Shown: positions 29,171 through 39,620, counted from the stretch's first letter. The stretch is 64,000 bases of DNA from Terrisporobacter petrolearius (GCF_032598785.1 NZ_CP102984.1), one strand, 5' to 3'. Notes: generated from the letters alone by a model not told the origin. Program-made: numbers and translations.

Positions 29171-29631
29171 CTAATTATGATAAAGTTAAGAAACTATTAG
29201 GCTACATTGAATAATTAGATGCTGATCATATATCAGGAAGTCTGCCAACAGATGCTGAAAAAGATAGCCATAAAGTTACTTATGAGTATGATATAGACGA
29301 CAATATAACAAATGTAACATATCCTTCCTCTACATCTAGTAATGTAAAAGGACTAAAATTCACTTATAATAGTGATAAGTGGTTACAAAAAATAGAGGCA
29401 AAGGTTGGAGTAGGGCACAAGCTTCTTAGAGAATACAACTACTTAAACGATGGAAAAGTTGAAAGTATAAAAGATTACAGAGACTTTGCAAATGGAAGTA
29501 AAAGTACCTATACACTTAGAAGTTTTGACTACGATAGCTTTGGAAGAGCCGTAGGCATCACTTACACTGATAGTGGAAAAGAAGAAGTACTAGAAAAATA
29601 TGAATACACTTACAATAAAAATAACCATATA

Positions 29632-31746
29632 ATGAGTGAATATTTATATAATAACTACACTAGCACAACTCAGCGTGACGAAGATTCATCTAAAACAACA
29701 GTGGATGAACTGCGTGAATATGAATACGACAAACTTGGTAGACTTACAGAAACAAATATAAGAGATAATATCTCAAATTCAATAAGCAGCACTGTTTATA
29801 CTTATGATAAAGTAGGTAACAGAGTCAAAGAAGCTAAAGATGGAAAAACAACTACATACACATATAACTCTTTAAATCAATTGGTTTCAAGTGTTGAAGT
29901 TGGATCAGAAGATTTAAAAGATGGAAGTGAAGAGTCATCTGAGGATGAGGGAGAGTCCCACACCACACTATCCAATAAAGCTTATACTTATGATTTAAAT
30001 GGAAATCAACTAAGAGAATCAGACAGTGTAACAAATGAAGTAAAGTGCTATACTTATGATGCAGCAAACCGCATGGACAATGCCATGTTCACAAAAGCTG
30101 GTATAGTAACATTAAATCAAGTAAATATTTACAACGGAAATGGACAAAGAGTTGAAAAATTAGAAAATGGTCAATCAACTAAGTACTATTACCAAAATGA
30201 CGCAGTACTTTACACAACTGGAAAAGCTGATAATTCAACAGAATTAGAAGAGTCAGAGAATATTGAAAAACTTACTGGAGTAACTAGCCTTAACTTAATG
30301 GGAGCTAGTGGAAATGCCATTGCCACAGTTAGAGATATTTCAAGCACGGAAGGTGAAAAATACTACTTCTACAACAAGGACATGCGTGAAAGTACAACAA
30401 ACCTAGTAAACGTAGAAGGTAAAAGCGAAGTATCTTATGAATACACTGATTTTGGCGAAACTGAAATAAACGGTGATGAAAACTTCTACAACGAAGTCTG
30501 CTACACAGGTGGAATTTACGATAATAAAACAGGACTATATTATTTGAATGCGAGATACTACAACCCTGAATATGGAAGGTTCTTAACAGAAGACACTTAT
30601 CGTGGAGAATTCACAGACCCAAGCAGTTTACATCTATATGCTTACTGTGTAAACAACCCAATAGCATATACAGACCCAAGTGGTCACTTCCCACTATGGG
30701 GAATAATAAATGCGGGACTTGGGGCTTATGATGGATATCAGTATGCGAAGAAGAAAAATCTAAGAGGTTGGAAGAAAGCAGGAGCCATAGTTGGTGGAGC
30801 AGTACTTGGAACTATAAATCCATTTAAGAAACTAAAAGTAGGTAAAGTTTTCAAAAGGGTTGCTAAAATAGTTAAAAAGCGTAAGAGCACAAAGGCTATA
30901 GCTAAGAGAGTTTATAGGGTCGCAAGGAAAACTAAAGTAGTTACAAAAAGGTCTTACAGAAAAGCAAGAAGAAAGGCTACGAGAACATATCGTAGAGTTA
31001 GATGTAAGATAACTAAAAAAGGTTGTTTTACAGCAGGAACGTTAATTTCAACAAAAGATGGGGATGTTCCAATAGAAGATATTGAAGAAGGCGACCTGGT
31101 ATGGGCACAAGATTCAGAAACAGGAGACATAGCACTTAAAAAAGTAGTACAAACTTTTGAAAAAGAAACGGATACAATACTTTATATTAAAGTAGCGGGA
31201 GAAGTTATTGAAGCTACTGAACAGCATGTGTTCTATATTGATGGTGTAGGCTGGATACCAGCAAGTATGATTGAAGAAGGAGATGTAGTAGTTCTTCAGT
31301 CAGGTGATAAGTCTAAAGTTGAGAAGATAGATAAAGTAGTTCACAATGAACTGATAAGGGTATATAATTTTGAGGTTGAAGATTTCCATACGTATTTTGT
31401 ATCTGATGCAAGTGTGCTTGTACATAATGATTATTCAGGAGTAAGAAGAAAAAAGGTCAAAGCGTCTAAAAAAGGCACTTTAAAAAATAAAAAATTACCA
31501 ACGAAAGGCAAGATAAGATATGTTCCTTCTAAAAACTGGAATTCATCCCAACCACTACCTAAACATAATGGAGGGTATGTTGATAAATTTGAAAATATAT
31601 GGACTAAAGGTCCATCAAGAACTGCAGGACAATCATTTGAATGGGATGTACAACTTTCTAAAACAGGTAAAGAGAGTTTAGGATGGGCAAGTAGAGATGG
31701 ATCTCATTTGAATGTGTCCCTAGATGGTAAAATTACACATAAATAG
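29632..31746 (+). CDS. orphan Rhs 3' cassette B: core, Hint, type-17-like toxin
   Basis: 704 aa from the first ATG, but similarity to the main gene begins near 29180, with an in-frame stop at GYIE*LDAD; there is no signal peptide or ribosome site, so it is a 5'-truncated copy. Order: YD repeats, Rhs core, basic linker, Hint (CFTAGTLIS to VLVHN), then a tip containing GGYVDKFENIWTKGPSRTAG, FEWDVQLSKTG and GSHLNVSLDGKITHK. That tip matches the polymorphic toxin type 17 pattern as I know it. A TTG-initiated candidate immunity gene follows 12 bases later. Probably silent unless recombined into the full-length gene. A second, decayed copy of this module lies at 43575-44433. Confidence 0.75.
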   Translation: MSEYLYNNYTSTTQRDEDSSKTTVDELREYEYDKLGRLTETNIRDNISNSISSTVYTYDKVGNRVKEAKDGKTTTYTYNSLNQLVSSVEVGSEDLKDGSEESSEDEGESHTTLSNKAYTYDLNGNQLRESDSVTNEVKCYTYDAANRMDNAMFTKAGIVTLNQVNIYNGNGQRVEKLENGQSTKYYYQNDAVLYTTGKADNSTELEESENIEKLTGVTSLNLMGASGNAIATVRDISSTEGEKYYFYNKDMRESTTNLVNVEGKSEVSYEYTDFGETEINGDENFYNEVCYTGGIYDNKTGLYYLNARYYNPEYGRFLTEDTYRGEFTDPSSLHLYAYCVNNPIAYTDPSGHFPLWGIINAGLGAYDGYQYAKKKNLRGWKKAGAIVGGAVLGTINPFKKLKVGKVFKRVAKIVKKRKSTKAIAKRVYRVARKTKVVTKRSYRKARRKATRTYRRVRCKITKKGCFTAGTLISTKDGDVPIEDIEEGDLVWAQDSETGDIALKKVVQTFEKETDTILYIKVAGEVIEATEQHVFYIDGVGWIPASMIEEGDVVVLQSGDKSKVEKIDKVVHNELIRVYNFEVEDFHTYFVSDASVLVHNDYSGVRRKKVKASKKGTLKNKKLPTKGKIRYVPSKNWNSSQPLPKHNGGYVDKFENIWTKGPSRTAGQSFEWDVQLSKTGKESLGWASRDGSHLNVSLDGKITHK

Positions 31747-31758
31747 GAGGGAGAGAAT

Positions 31759-32085
31759 TTGTTTATTAGAGCATTTATATATTCAAACAGTGATGATGAA
31801 GCTCAGAATATTTTTGAAAGCCTTATTGAATCTGTTAAAGATGGTATAAAGAATAAAGAATATATAGAAAATAAACCATATTGGAAAATAGAGGGTATAT
31901 ATGTTGTAGAAGTAAAAATTCTATTCGATAATAAATTTAATAAAAATTATAACGATAAGTTACTTGAAAGTATATGTGACAAATGGATAACCTTTGGAAA
32001 TCCGATTGAAGAAGTATTAGCATACGATGATGATGAATGTAACTTTATAAAAAATGGATTAAAAATGATTAATATATTTTATTAA
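31759..32085 (+). CDS. candidate immunity protein for type-17-like toxin (B)
   Basis: 108 aa, TTG start after AGGAGGGAGAG. Family not recognised. Homologous to 44095-44433: both begin FIR..YSN and share NKPYWKI(E/D)G(I/M)YVVE. Because both follow a type-17-like tip, cognate immunity is a strong inference. Small, acidic, cytoplasmic. Confidence 0.72.
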   Translation: MFIRAFIYSNSDDEAQNIFESLIESVKDGIKNKEYIENKPYWKIEGIYVVEVKILFDNKFNKNYNDKLLESICDKWITFGNPIEEVLAYDDDECNFIKNGLKMINIFY

Positions 32086-32226
32086 ATATTTGAATTAAAA
32101 ATGTGATGTAAATGAAATAAATTTAAATAGAGCAATATAATAGTACAATAAGAGTAAATAAAGTAGTATTAAAAAATAAAATTAGATAAACTCGAGCGTC
32201 AAAGAATATCTGTATATAATATATAT

Positions 32227-32256
32227 AATGAGCTAATTAAAACTAATTAGCTCATT
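32227..32256 (+). terminator. module-end hairpin (B)
   Basis: AATGAGCTAATTA / TAATTAGCTCATT, 13-bp perfect stem followed by AATATTTTG. A near-identical hairpin ends the related module at 44588. The rest of 32086-32345 has no ORF; GGACTCCGGCCTTG near 32281 resembles the island right-end hairpin. Confidence 0.65.
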
Positions 32257-32641
32257 AATATTTTGAACTATTATCAATAAGGACTCCGGCCTTGAGAAAT
32301 TTTTGGGGGGTACAGAGCTTGATGTATTTTGCTAAGTTTTTGCTAATGAGTATGATATAGATGATAATATAACATATCCTTCCTCTACATCTAGTGATGT
32401 AAAAGGACTAAAGTTCACTTATAATAGTGATAAGTGGTTACAAAAGATAGAGGCAAAAGTTGGAGTAGGGCACAAGCTTCTTAGAGAATACAACTACTTA
32501 AACGATGGAAAAGTTGAAAGTATAAAAGATTACAGAGATTTTGCAAAGGGAAGTAAAAGTACCTATACACTTAGAAGTTTTAAGTACGATAGCTTTGGAA
32601 GAGCTATAGACATTACTTATACTGATAGTGGAAAAGAAGAA

Positions 32642-34795
32642 GTGCTAGAAAAATATGAATACACTTATAATAAAAATAACCATATAATGAGTGAATATTT
32701 ATATAATAACTACACTAGCACAACTCAGCGTGACGAAGATTCACCTAAAACAACAGTGGATGAACTGCGTGAATATGAATACGACAAACTTGGTAGACTT
32801 ACAGAAACAAATATAAGAGATAATATCTCAAATTCAATAAGCAGCACTGTTTATACTTATGATAAAGTAGGTAACAGAGTCAAAGAAGCTAAAGATGGAA
32901 AAACAACTACATACACATATAACTCTTTAAATCAATTGGTTTCAAGTGTTGAAGTTGGATCAGAAGATTTAAAAGATGGAAGTGAAGAGTCATCTGAGGA
33001 TGAGGGAGAGTCCCACACCACACTATCCAATAAAGCTTATACTTATGATTTAAATGGAAATCAACTAAGAGAATCAGACAGTGTAACAAATGAAGTAAAG
33101 TGCTATACTTATGATGCAGCAAACCGCATGGACAATGCCATGTTCACAAAAGCTGGTATAGTAACATTAAATCAAGTAAATATTTACAACGGAAATGGAC
33201 AAAGAGTTGAAAAATTAGAAAATGGTCAATCAACTAAGTACTATTACCAAAATGACGCAGTACTTTACACAACTGGAAAAGCTGATAATTCAACAGAATT
33301 AGAAGAGTCAGAGAATATTGAAAAACTTACTGGAGTAACTAGCCTTAACTTAATGGGAGCTAGTGGAAATGCCATTGCCACAGTTAGAGATATTTCAAGC
33401 ACGGAAGGTGAAAAATACTACTTCTACAACAAGGACATGCGTGAAAGTACAACAAACCTAGTAAACGTAGAAGGTAAAAGCGAAGTATCTTATGAATACA
33501 CTGATTTTGGCGAAACTGAAATAAACGGTGATGAAAACTTCTACAACGAAGTCTGCTACACAGGTGGAATTTACGATAATAAAACAGGACTATATTATTT
33601 GAATGCGAGATACTACAACCCTGAATATGGAAGGTTCTTAACAGAAGACACTTATCGTGGAGAATTCACAGACCCAAGTAGTTTACATCTATATGCATAT
33701 TGTACAAACAACCCAATATCATATACAGATCCAAGTGGTCATTTCCCAATTTTGCTCGCATTTGATGCTGCATGGGGGGCATATGATGGATATCAATATG
33801 CGAAGAAGAAAAATCTAAGAGGTTGGAAAAAAGCAGGAGCCATAGTTGGTGGAGCAGTACTTGGAACTATAAATCCATTTAAAGCATTAAAAGTAGGTAA
33901 AGTTTTCAAAAGAGTTGCTAAAGTAGCTAAAAAGCGTAAGAGTACAAAGGCTATAGCTAAGAGAGTTTATAGGGTTGTAAGGAAAACTAAATCAATTACA
34001 AGGAAAGTAACTAGGAAAGTACGTAAAAAGGCTACGAAAGTATTTAAAAAGAAGAAAACTAGAATAAGTGCAAAGAAAAGAAGACATGGTAATAGAAACG
34101 TTAAAAATAAAATTGATTCTGTTTGCTTTGTAGCAGGTACTTTAGTGTCAACTGAAGAAGGATTAGTTCCAATAGAAGATATTAAAGAAGGTGACCTAGT
34201 ATGGTCCCAAAATCCAGAAACTGGTGAAATTAAATTAAGGAAAGTAGAACAATTATTTATAAACAAAAGTGACACTATACTTAGAATTAATGTGTCAGGG
34301 GAAATAATAGAAGCTACTGAGCAACATGTATTTTATGTAGATAACGTAGGTTGGATACCTGCAAATATGATTGAAGAGGGAGATACAGTAGTTCTTCAGT
34401 CAGGTGAAAAAGTTATAGTAGAGGATATTGATAAGGTTATTTATGATGAGCCAATAACGGTATATAACTTTGAAGTAGAGGATTTCCATACATATTTTGT
34501 ATCTAATACAAGTGTATTAGTTCATAACTCATGCTATGAAAATGAAAATAGAATTCCAAAAGATGGTGAAACCATTCTTAAGAATAGTTCCTATAACCGT
34601 ACAAGTTATGAAGTAAAGGGTGCTAAGGTTTATAAAAAGGGAAAATATTATTATCATAGAGATACTTTACATACTGGGAAAAGTGCTCATCTTGAAGTGT
34701 ACAATAAACGTGGTAAGCATCTTGGTGAGGCAAACCCTAAAACAGGAAAATTAATACCAGGCACTGCTGATCCTAAAAAAAGAATTGAACTATAG
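32642..34795 (+). CDS. orphan Rhs 3' cassette C: core, variant Hint, colicin E3-like RNase tip
   Basis: 717 aa from TTG 32642; similarity to the main gene starts near 32345, without signal peptide. After the Rhs core the linker switches to a different basic sequence (SITRKVTRKVRKK) and a diverged Hint domain (VCFVAGTLVSTEEG to VLVHNSC). The tip has YYYHRDTLH, AHLEVYNKRGKHLGE and NPKTGKLIPGT, lining up with the cytotoxic domain of colicin E3/cloacin: WDxxH, then HLE or GELE, then GxHLGxxxPxTG. The acid/His/Glu residues correspond to its catalytic Asp, His and Glu. Predicted activity: cleavage of 16S rRNA in the decoding centre. The immunity candidate follows 17 bases later. Confidence 0.78.
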   Translation: MLEKYEYTYNKNNHIMSEYLYNNYTSTTQRDEDSPKTTVDELREYEYDKLGRLTETNIRDNISNSISSTVYTYDKVGNRVKEAKDGKTTTYTYNSLNQLVSSVEVGSEDLKDGSEESSEDEGESHTTLSNKAYTYDLNGNQLRESDSVTNEVKCYTYDAANRMDNAMFTKAGIVTLNQVNIYNGNGQRVEKLENGQSTKYYYQNDAVLYTTGKADNSTELEESENIEKLTGVTSLNLMGASGNAIATVRDISSTEGEKYYFYNKDMRESTTNLVNVEGKSEVSYEYTDFGETEINGDENFYNEVCYTGGIYDNKTGLYYLNARYYNPEYGRFLTEDTYRGEFTDPSSLHLYAYCTNNPISYTDPSGHFPILLAFDAAWGAYDGYQYAKKKNLRGWKKAGAIVGGAVLGTINPFKALKVGKVFKRVAKVAKKRKSTKAIAKRVYRVVRKTKSITRKVTRKVRKKATKVFKKKKTRISAKKRRHGNRNVKNKIDSVCFVAGTLVSTEEGLVPIEDIKEGDLVWSQNPETGEIKLRKVEQLFINKSDTILRINVSGEIIEATEQHVFYVDNVGWIPANMIEEGDTVVLQSGEKVIVEDIDKVIYDEPITVYNFEVEDFHTYFVSNTSVLVHNSCYENENRIPKDGETILKNSSYNRTSYEVKGAKVYKKGKYYYHRDTLHTGKSAHLEVYNKRGKHLGEANPKTGKLIPGTADPKKRIEL

Positions 34796-34812
34796 AAAAG
34801 GTGATATGAATA

Positions 34813-35508
34813 ATGCAGTTAGTTAAAAATAAAAAAATTGAAGATAATGATGTATATTACTTTAGAATTCACAAAGATTTTATAATTATTAATAATAACT
34901 ATGAAGGAGTAATATTTCTTGACAGTGAGTTACAAATCATTAATAATATTTATATTATCAACGATTTACATATATATTGTGATTGTTTTGTGAATAATAA
35001 ACTAATACTTTATTGCTCAGAGAATAATTGTTTGGCATGTATCGATATAAAAGATTTCAGTGTAAATATTATAAGAATACCTATTTGTTATGATATTGTA
35101 TCAATAAAATCATATAATAATGTTGAAAGTATTATTTTTAGAACTGTTATGGGTGAAGAGTATATTATGAATATTAATAATAAAAATATAATACAGTATC
35201 ATAATGAGAAAAAAAGTAATGAATCAGAATTAATAGTATCGCAACATAGAGTAGATGAGAATGTAGATTTTTCAATAGAAGGTCCTAAATTTTTAGTATC
35301 AAATAATAATATAAAAATAGCTTATAATGAAAGAGATATAGAAATAATAGATACAATCAATAATGAAACACATATAATGAAAACTTATGAAGAGTGGATT
35401 TATAGGAAAGTAGAAATTTATGATTCATATACAGGTATTTATATATTTATATTAGAAAATAACAACTATTATTTAAAAAGAAGTAAATTAATTTGTTATA
35501 AAATATAA
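34813..35508 (+). CDS. candidate immunity protein for colicin E3-like tip (C)
   Basis: 231 aa, ATG after AAAGGTGA. Long for an immunity protein, with short beta-strand repeats (for example EGVIFLDSELQIINNIYIIND, split by turns), suggesting a small beta-propeller-like fold. No family recognised, and it is not like the colicin E3 immunity protein (about 85 aa). Assignment rests on position directly after the toxin cassette and before a terminator. Confidence 0.62.
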   Translation: MQLVKNKKIEDNDVYYFRIHKDFIIINNNYEGVIFLDSELQIINNIYIINDLHIYCDCFVNNKLILYCSENNCLACIDIKDFSVNIIRIPICYDIVSIKSYNNVESIIFRTVMGEEYIMNINNKNIIQYHNEKKSNESELIVSQHRVDENVDFSIEGPKFLVSNNNIKIAYNERDIEIIDTINNETHIMKTYEEWIYRKVEIYDSYTGIYIFILENNNYYLKRSKLICYKI

Positions 35509-35544
35509 TTAATTTTAAATACTTAAAACTTATTTAATAAATAA

Positions 35545-35588
35545 AAAATACTCCAATTATATCTACTATTATAATTGGAGTATTTTAT
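35545..35588 (+). terminator. module-end terminator (C)
   Basis: 17-bp stem (AAAATACTCCAATTATA with its complement at 35570-35586) ending in TTTTAT. Confidence 0.75.
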
Positions 35589-35589
35589 T

Positions 35590-36619
35590 AACAACAGAAA
35601 ATGTCATTGCGACAGTTAGAGATATTTAAAGCTCCAAAAGTGAAAAATACTACTTCTACAACAAGGACATGCGTGAAAGTACAACAAACCTAGTAAATCT
35701 AGAAGGTAAAAGTGAAGTATCTTATGAATACACTGACTTTGGAGAAACTGAAACAAATGGTGACGAAAACTTCTACAATGTAATTTGCTATACAGGTGGA
35801 ATTTACGATAATAAAACAGGACTGTATTATTTGAATGCAAGATACTACAATCCTGAAGATGGAAGATTCTTAACAGAAGACACTTATCGTGGAGAATTCA
35901 CAGACCCAAGTAGTTTACATCTATATGCTTACTGTGTAAATAACCCAATAGCATATACAGATCCAAGTGGTCACTTCCCGATTTGGTTAGCTATAGATAT
36001 AACTATGCGAAGAAGAAAAACCTAAAAGGTTGGAAAAAAGCAGGAGCTATAGTTGAAAGAGCAGTACTTTGAACTATAAATCCATTTAAGAAACTAAAAG
36101 TAGGTAAAGTTTTCAAAAGAGTTGCTAAAATAGCTAAAAAGCGTAAGAGCGCAAAGGCTATAGCTAAAAGAGTTTATAGGGTTGCAAGGAAAACTAAATC
36201 AATTACAAGGAAAGTAACTAAAAAAGTAAGTAAAAAGGTTACTAAAATACCTAAGAAGAAAAAACTATAGTAAGTACAAAGAAAAGAAGAACTGGTAATA
36301 GAAAAGCTAAGGTTTACAAAGGGGCATCAAAGGGATCTAAAGGTGCTAATTTACCTTTGAGAAGTAAGCGTAATCCGATGAATCAACCTAAAAACCATAC
36401 TTATCAACGAGTATTTCAGGAAGGAAATATTCAGGACATGCATTAGATAGAATGCAAGATAGAGGCATTATGCCTTCTGTGATTGAAAATACAATTAAAT
36501 ATGGAAGTATTACACCAAGAGGTTATGGAGGAAAAACACAATACTATGATTCTGTGAATAATGTTTCTGTAGTATTAAATGAGGCAGGAAAGGTGATAAC
36601 GGTAACTTATGGTAAGTAA
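35590..36619 (+). pseudogene. broken Rhs cassette D ending in DUF4258-like toxin
   Basis: Starts inside the Rhs core (similar to about 26925 of the main gene). Open at 35669-36025, then frameshifted near 35995, with a stop near 36072. The linker is the SITRK variant but no Hint domain follows: after GNRKAKVYKG the frame passes into the tip. The tip is shifted again near 36420 and then reads SGHALDRMQDRGIMPSVIEN, YYDSVNNVSVVLNEAGKVI, ending at 36619. That is the DUF4258 pattern (RelE/BrnT-like fold, putative RNase). A candidate immunity gene overlaps its end. Confidence 0.7.
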
Positions 36620-36929
36620 AATATTATATCTAATAAATCATAAGGCAAAGATAGCTTGTGATAACTTATATGAATATACAAATTTTGTGAGTGATCTGGA
36701 ATTTGTTGCTGAACAAAATAAAGATATATTTAATAGAAAAGAGTTAATTTGCAAGTATCATGACCTATGGTTTGAACTTGAAATATTAAATGCTTGTGCA
36801 TTAGAAGAATGTGAGGGAAAAAGGAACTTTAAGGATTGTAGTAACATATGGAATACAAAATATAAAGACGATGCTATAAACCTAGTTAATTCATTACTAG
36901 TTTTTTTGGAAACATTAGATACTAGATGA
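36609..36929 (+). CDS. candidate immunity protein for DUF4258-like toxin (D)
   Basis: 106 aa, overlapping the toxin end by 11 bases. Helical, cytoplasmic; LEILNACALEEC and NLVNSLLVFLETL are visible. No family recognised. It stays intact although its toxin gene is broken, as expected if immunity is retained against sister cells. An imperfect hairpin at 36937-36965 follows. Confidence 0.6.
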   Translation: MVSKILYLINHKAKIACDNLYEYTNFVSDLEFVAEQNKDIFNRKELICKYHDLWFELEILNACALEECEGKRNFKDCSNIWNTKYKDDAINLVNSLLVFLETLDTR

Positions 36930-37082
36930 TAGCAAGTCAATTCATTGAAATGACTTGACTATGATGCTCTGGGGTGCAGTTGTTGACAGTTTATGTCAAG
37001 AACTAGCTAGCAACAAATTATAACTCTTATAGAAAAAATTAGCTAGAAAATATAATATCAAATTGAAATGTCATCAAAATTC

Positions 37083-37123
37083 ATGGACTTGATAAAAAGC
37101 TTGATGTTTTTTATCAGGTCCAT
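37083..37123 (+). terminator. module-end hairpin (D)
   Basis: ATGGACTTGATAAAAA pairs with TTTTTATCAGGTCCAT (one wobble). Same family as the hairpins at 29128 and 40161. The next Rhs copy begins within a few bases. Confidence 0.5.
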
Positions 37124-37129
37124 TCTACT

Positions 37130-37902
37130 TATGAGTATGATATAGACGACAACATAACAGATGTAACATATCCTTCGTCTACATCTAGTGATGTAAAAGG
37201 TCTAAAATTAACTTATAATAGTGATAAGTGGTTACAAAAGTTGGAGTAGGGCACAAGCTTCTTAGAGAATACAACTACTTAAACGATGGAAAAGTTGAAA
37301 GTATAAAAGATTACAGAGATTTTGCAAAGGGAAGTAAAAGTACTTATACACTTAGAAGTTTTAAGTACGATAGCTTTGGAAGAGCTATAGACATCACTTA
37401 CACTGATAGTGGAAAAGAAGAAGTGCTAGAAAAATATGAATACACTTACAATAAAAATAACCATATAATGAGTGAATATTTATATAATAACTACACTAGT
37501 ACAACTCAGCGTGATGAAGATTCACCTAGCACAATAGTAGATGAGCTACGTGAATATGAATACGACAAACTTGGAAGACTTACAGAAACAAATATAAGAG
37601 ATAATATCTCAAATTCAATAAGCAGCACTGTTTATACTTATGATAAAGTAGGTAACAGAGTCAAAGAAGCTAAAGATGGAAAAACAACTACATACACATA
37701 TAACTCACTAAATCAGTTAGTTTCAAGTGTTGAAGTTGGATCAGAAGATTCAAAAGATGGAAGTGAAGAGTCATCTGAGGATGAGGGAGAGTCCCACACC
37801 ACACTATCTAATAAAAATTCGCTTCGCTCATATCGCCAACGTCTAAGTCTTCGCTATCGCTTCAGACTCATCCCGTTGCTCAAGCTTATACTTATGATTT
37901 AA
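37130..37902 (+). pseudogene. 5' part of truncated Rhs cassette E
   Basis: Corresponds to about 25895-26600 of the main gene. A 13-base deletion near 37240 (GATAGAGGCAAAA, lost between two CAAAA repeats) shifts the frame. ORF 37228-37902 then runs until a 68-base insertion at 37816 shifts it again. The remainder continues in ORF 37932-39620. Confidence 0.75.
37816..37883 (+). repeat. 68-base insertion shared by two Rhs copies
   Basis: Inserted after AATAAA within the Ser/Glu-rich linker of the Rhs core; it begins AATTCGCTTCGCTCATATCG and ends CCCGTTGCTCAA. An identical insertion sits at the same codon at 62195-62262 and is absent at 26592, 29982 and 33032. It is richer in GC than its surroundings. 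Adding 68 bases shifts the frame. No target duplication is obvious. Confidence 0.8.
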
Positions 37903-37931
37903 ATGGAAATCAGCTAAGAGAATCAGACAGT

Positions 37932-39620
37932 GTGACAAATGAAGTAAAGTGCTACACTTACGATGCAGCAAACCGCATGGATAAGGTCATGTTTACAAAG
38001 GCTGGTATAGTAACACTAAACCAAGTAAATACTTACAACGGAAATGGACAAAGAGTTGAAAAATCAGAAAATGGTCAATCAACTAAGTACTATTACCAAG
38101 ACGATTCAGTACTTTACACCACTGGAAAAGCTGATACTTCAACAGAATTAGAAGAGCCAGAGAATGTTGAAAAACTTACTGGAGTAACTAGCCTTAACCT
38201 AATGGGAGCTAGTGGAAATGCCATTGCTACAGTCAGGGATATTTCAAGTGCCGAAGGTGAAAAATACTTCTTCTACAATAAAGACATGCGTGAAAGTACA
38301 ACAAATCTAGTAAACGTAGAAGGTAAAAGTGAAGTAGCTTATGAATACACTGATTTTGGTGAAACTGAAATAAACGGTGATGAAAACTTCTACAATGAAA
38401 TCTGCTACACAGGTGGAATTTACGATAATAAAACAGGACTATATTATTTGAATGCTAGATACTACAATCCTGAAGATGGAAGATTCTTAACAGAAGACAC
38501 TTATCGTGGAGAATTCACAGACCCAAGTAGTTTACATCTATATGCATATTGTAAAAACAACCCAATATCATATACAGATCCAAGTGGTCATTTCCCAATT
38601 TTGCTCGCATTTGATGCTGCATGGGGGGCATATGATGGATATCAATATGCGAAGAAGAAAAATCTAAGAGGTTGGAAAAAAGCAGGAGCTATAGTTGGAG
38701 GAGCAATACTTGGAACTATAAATCCATTTAAGAAACTAAAAGTCAGTAAAGTTTTCAAAAGAGTTGCTAAAGTAGTTAAAAAGCGTAAGAGCACAAAGGC
38801 TATAGCTAAGAGAGTTTATAGGGTTGTAAGGAAAACTAAAGTAGTTACAAAAAGGTCTTATAGAAAAGCAAGAAGAAAGGCTACGAGAACATATCGTAAG
38901 GTTAGATGTAAAATAACTAAAAAAGGTTGTTTTACAGCAGGAACTTTAATATCAACACAAGATGGAGATGTTCCAATAGAGGATATTGAAGAAGGGGACC
39001 TGGTATGGGCACAAAATCCAGAAACAGGGGAGATAGTCCTCAAAAAAGTAGTGCAAACTTTTGCAAAAGAAACGGATACAATACTTTATATTAAAGTAGC
39101 GGGAGAAGTTATCGAAGCTACTGAACAGCATGTGTTCTATATTGATGGTGTAGGATGGATACCAGCAAGTATGATTGAAGAAGGAGATGTAGTAGTTCTT
39201 CAGTCAGGTGATAAGTCTGCAGTTGAGAAGATAGATAAAGTAGTTCACAATGAACTAATACCTGTATATAACTTTGAGGTTGAAGATTTCCATACGTATT
39301 TTGTATCGGATGCTAGTGTGTTGGTACACAATGATTATTCAGGAGTAAGAAGAAAAAAGGCTGGCAATAATAGACCAACTAGTAAAACTACATGGCAACG
39401 AGGGAAAACGGAAAGAGTGGATGTTGAAAATTTTGGTAATGGGAAAGGTAATGTTCATTATCATGAACCTGACAATACAAAATGGTACTATAACCTAAAG
39501 AAAAATACATTTACAGATTTTGATGGAAATCCAGCGCCTTCAAGGATTCAGAAATTATTAAAAAAAGATAAAAATATAACAAAAGGATTAAGTAAAGCTT
39601 ATAAATATTTAGAAAAGTAA
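37932..39620 (+). CDS. orphan Rhs 3' cassette E: core, Hint, unassigned toxin
   Basis: 562 aa from GTG 37932, continuing the Rhs core after the insertion. Rhs core, basic linker, Hint (CFTAGTLISTQDG to VLVHNDYSGVRRKK), then a tip of about 95 residues: TWQRGKTERVDVENFGNGKG, VHYHEPDNTKWYYN, PAPSRIQKLLKKDK and a C-terminal KYLEK. This RVDVEN-HYH pattern occurs at the ends of Rhs and LXG toxins in Firmicutes as I recall, but I cannot assign an activity. No own start signal, so likely silent. Immunity candidate follows 17 bases later. Confidence 0.72.
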   Translation: MTNEVKCYTYDAANRMDKVMFTKAGIVTLNQVNTYNGNGQRVEKSENGQSTKYYYQDDSVLYTTGKADTSTELEEPENVEKLTGVTSLNLMGASGNAIATVRDISSAEGEKYFFYNKDMRESTTNLVNVEGKSEVAYEYTDFGETEINGDENFYNEICYTGGIYDNKTGLYYLNARYYNPEDGRFLTEDTYRGEFTDPSSLHLYAYCKNNPISYTDPSGHFPILLAFDAAWGAYDGYQYAKKKNLRGWKKAGAIVGGAILGTINPFKKLKVSKVFKRVAKVVKKRKSTKAIAKRVYRVVRKTKVVTKRSYRKARRKATRTYRKVRCKITKKGCFTAGTLISTQDGDVPIEDIEEGDLVWAQNPETGEIVLKKVVQTFAKETDTILYIKVAGEVIEATEQHVFYIDGVGWIPASMIEEGDVVVLQSGDKSAVEKIDKVVHNELIPVYNFEVEDFHTYFVSDASVLVHNDYSGVRRKKAGNNRPTSKTTWQRGKTERVDVENFGNGKGNVHYHEPDNTKWYYNLKKNTFTDFDGNPAPSRIQKLLKKDKNITKGLSKAYKYLEK

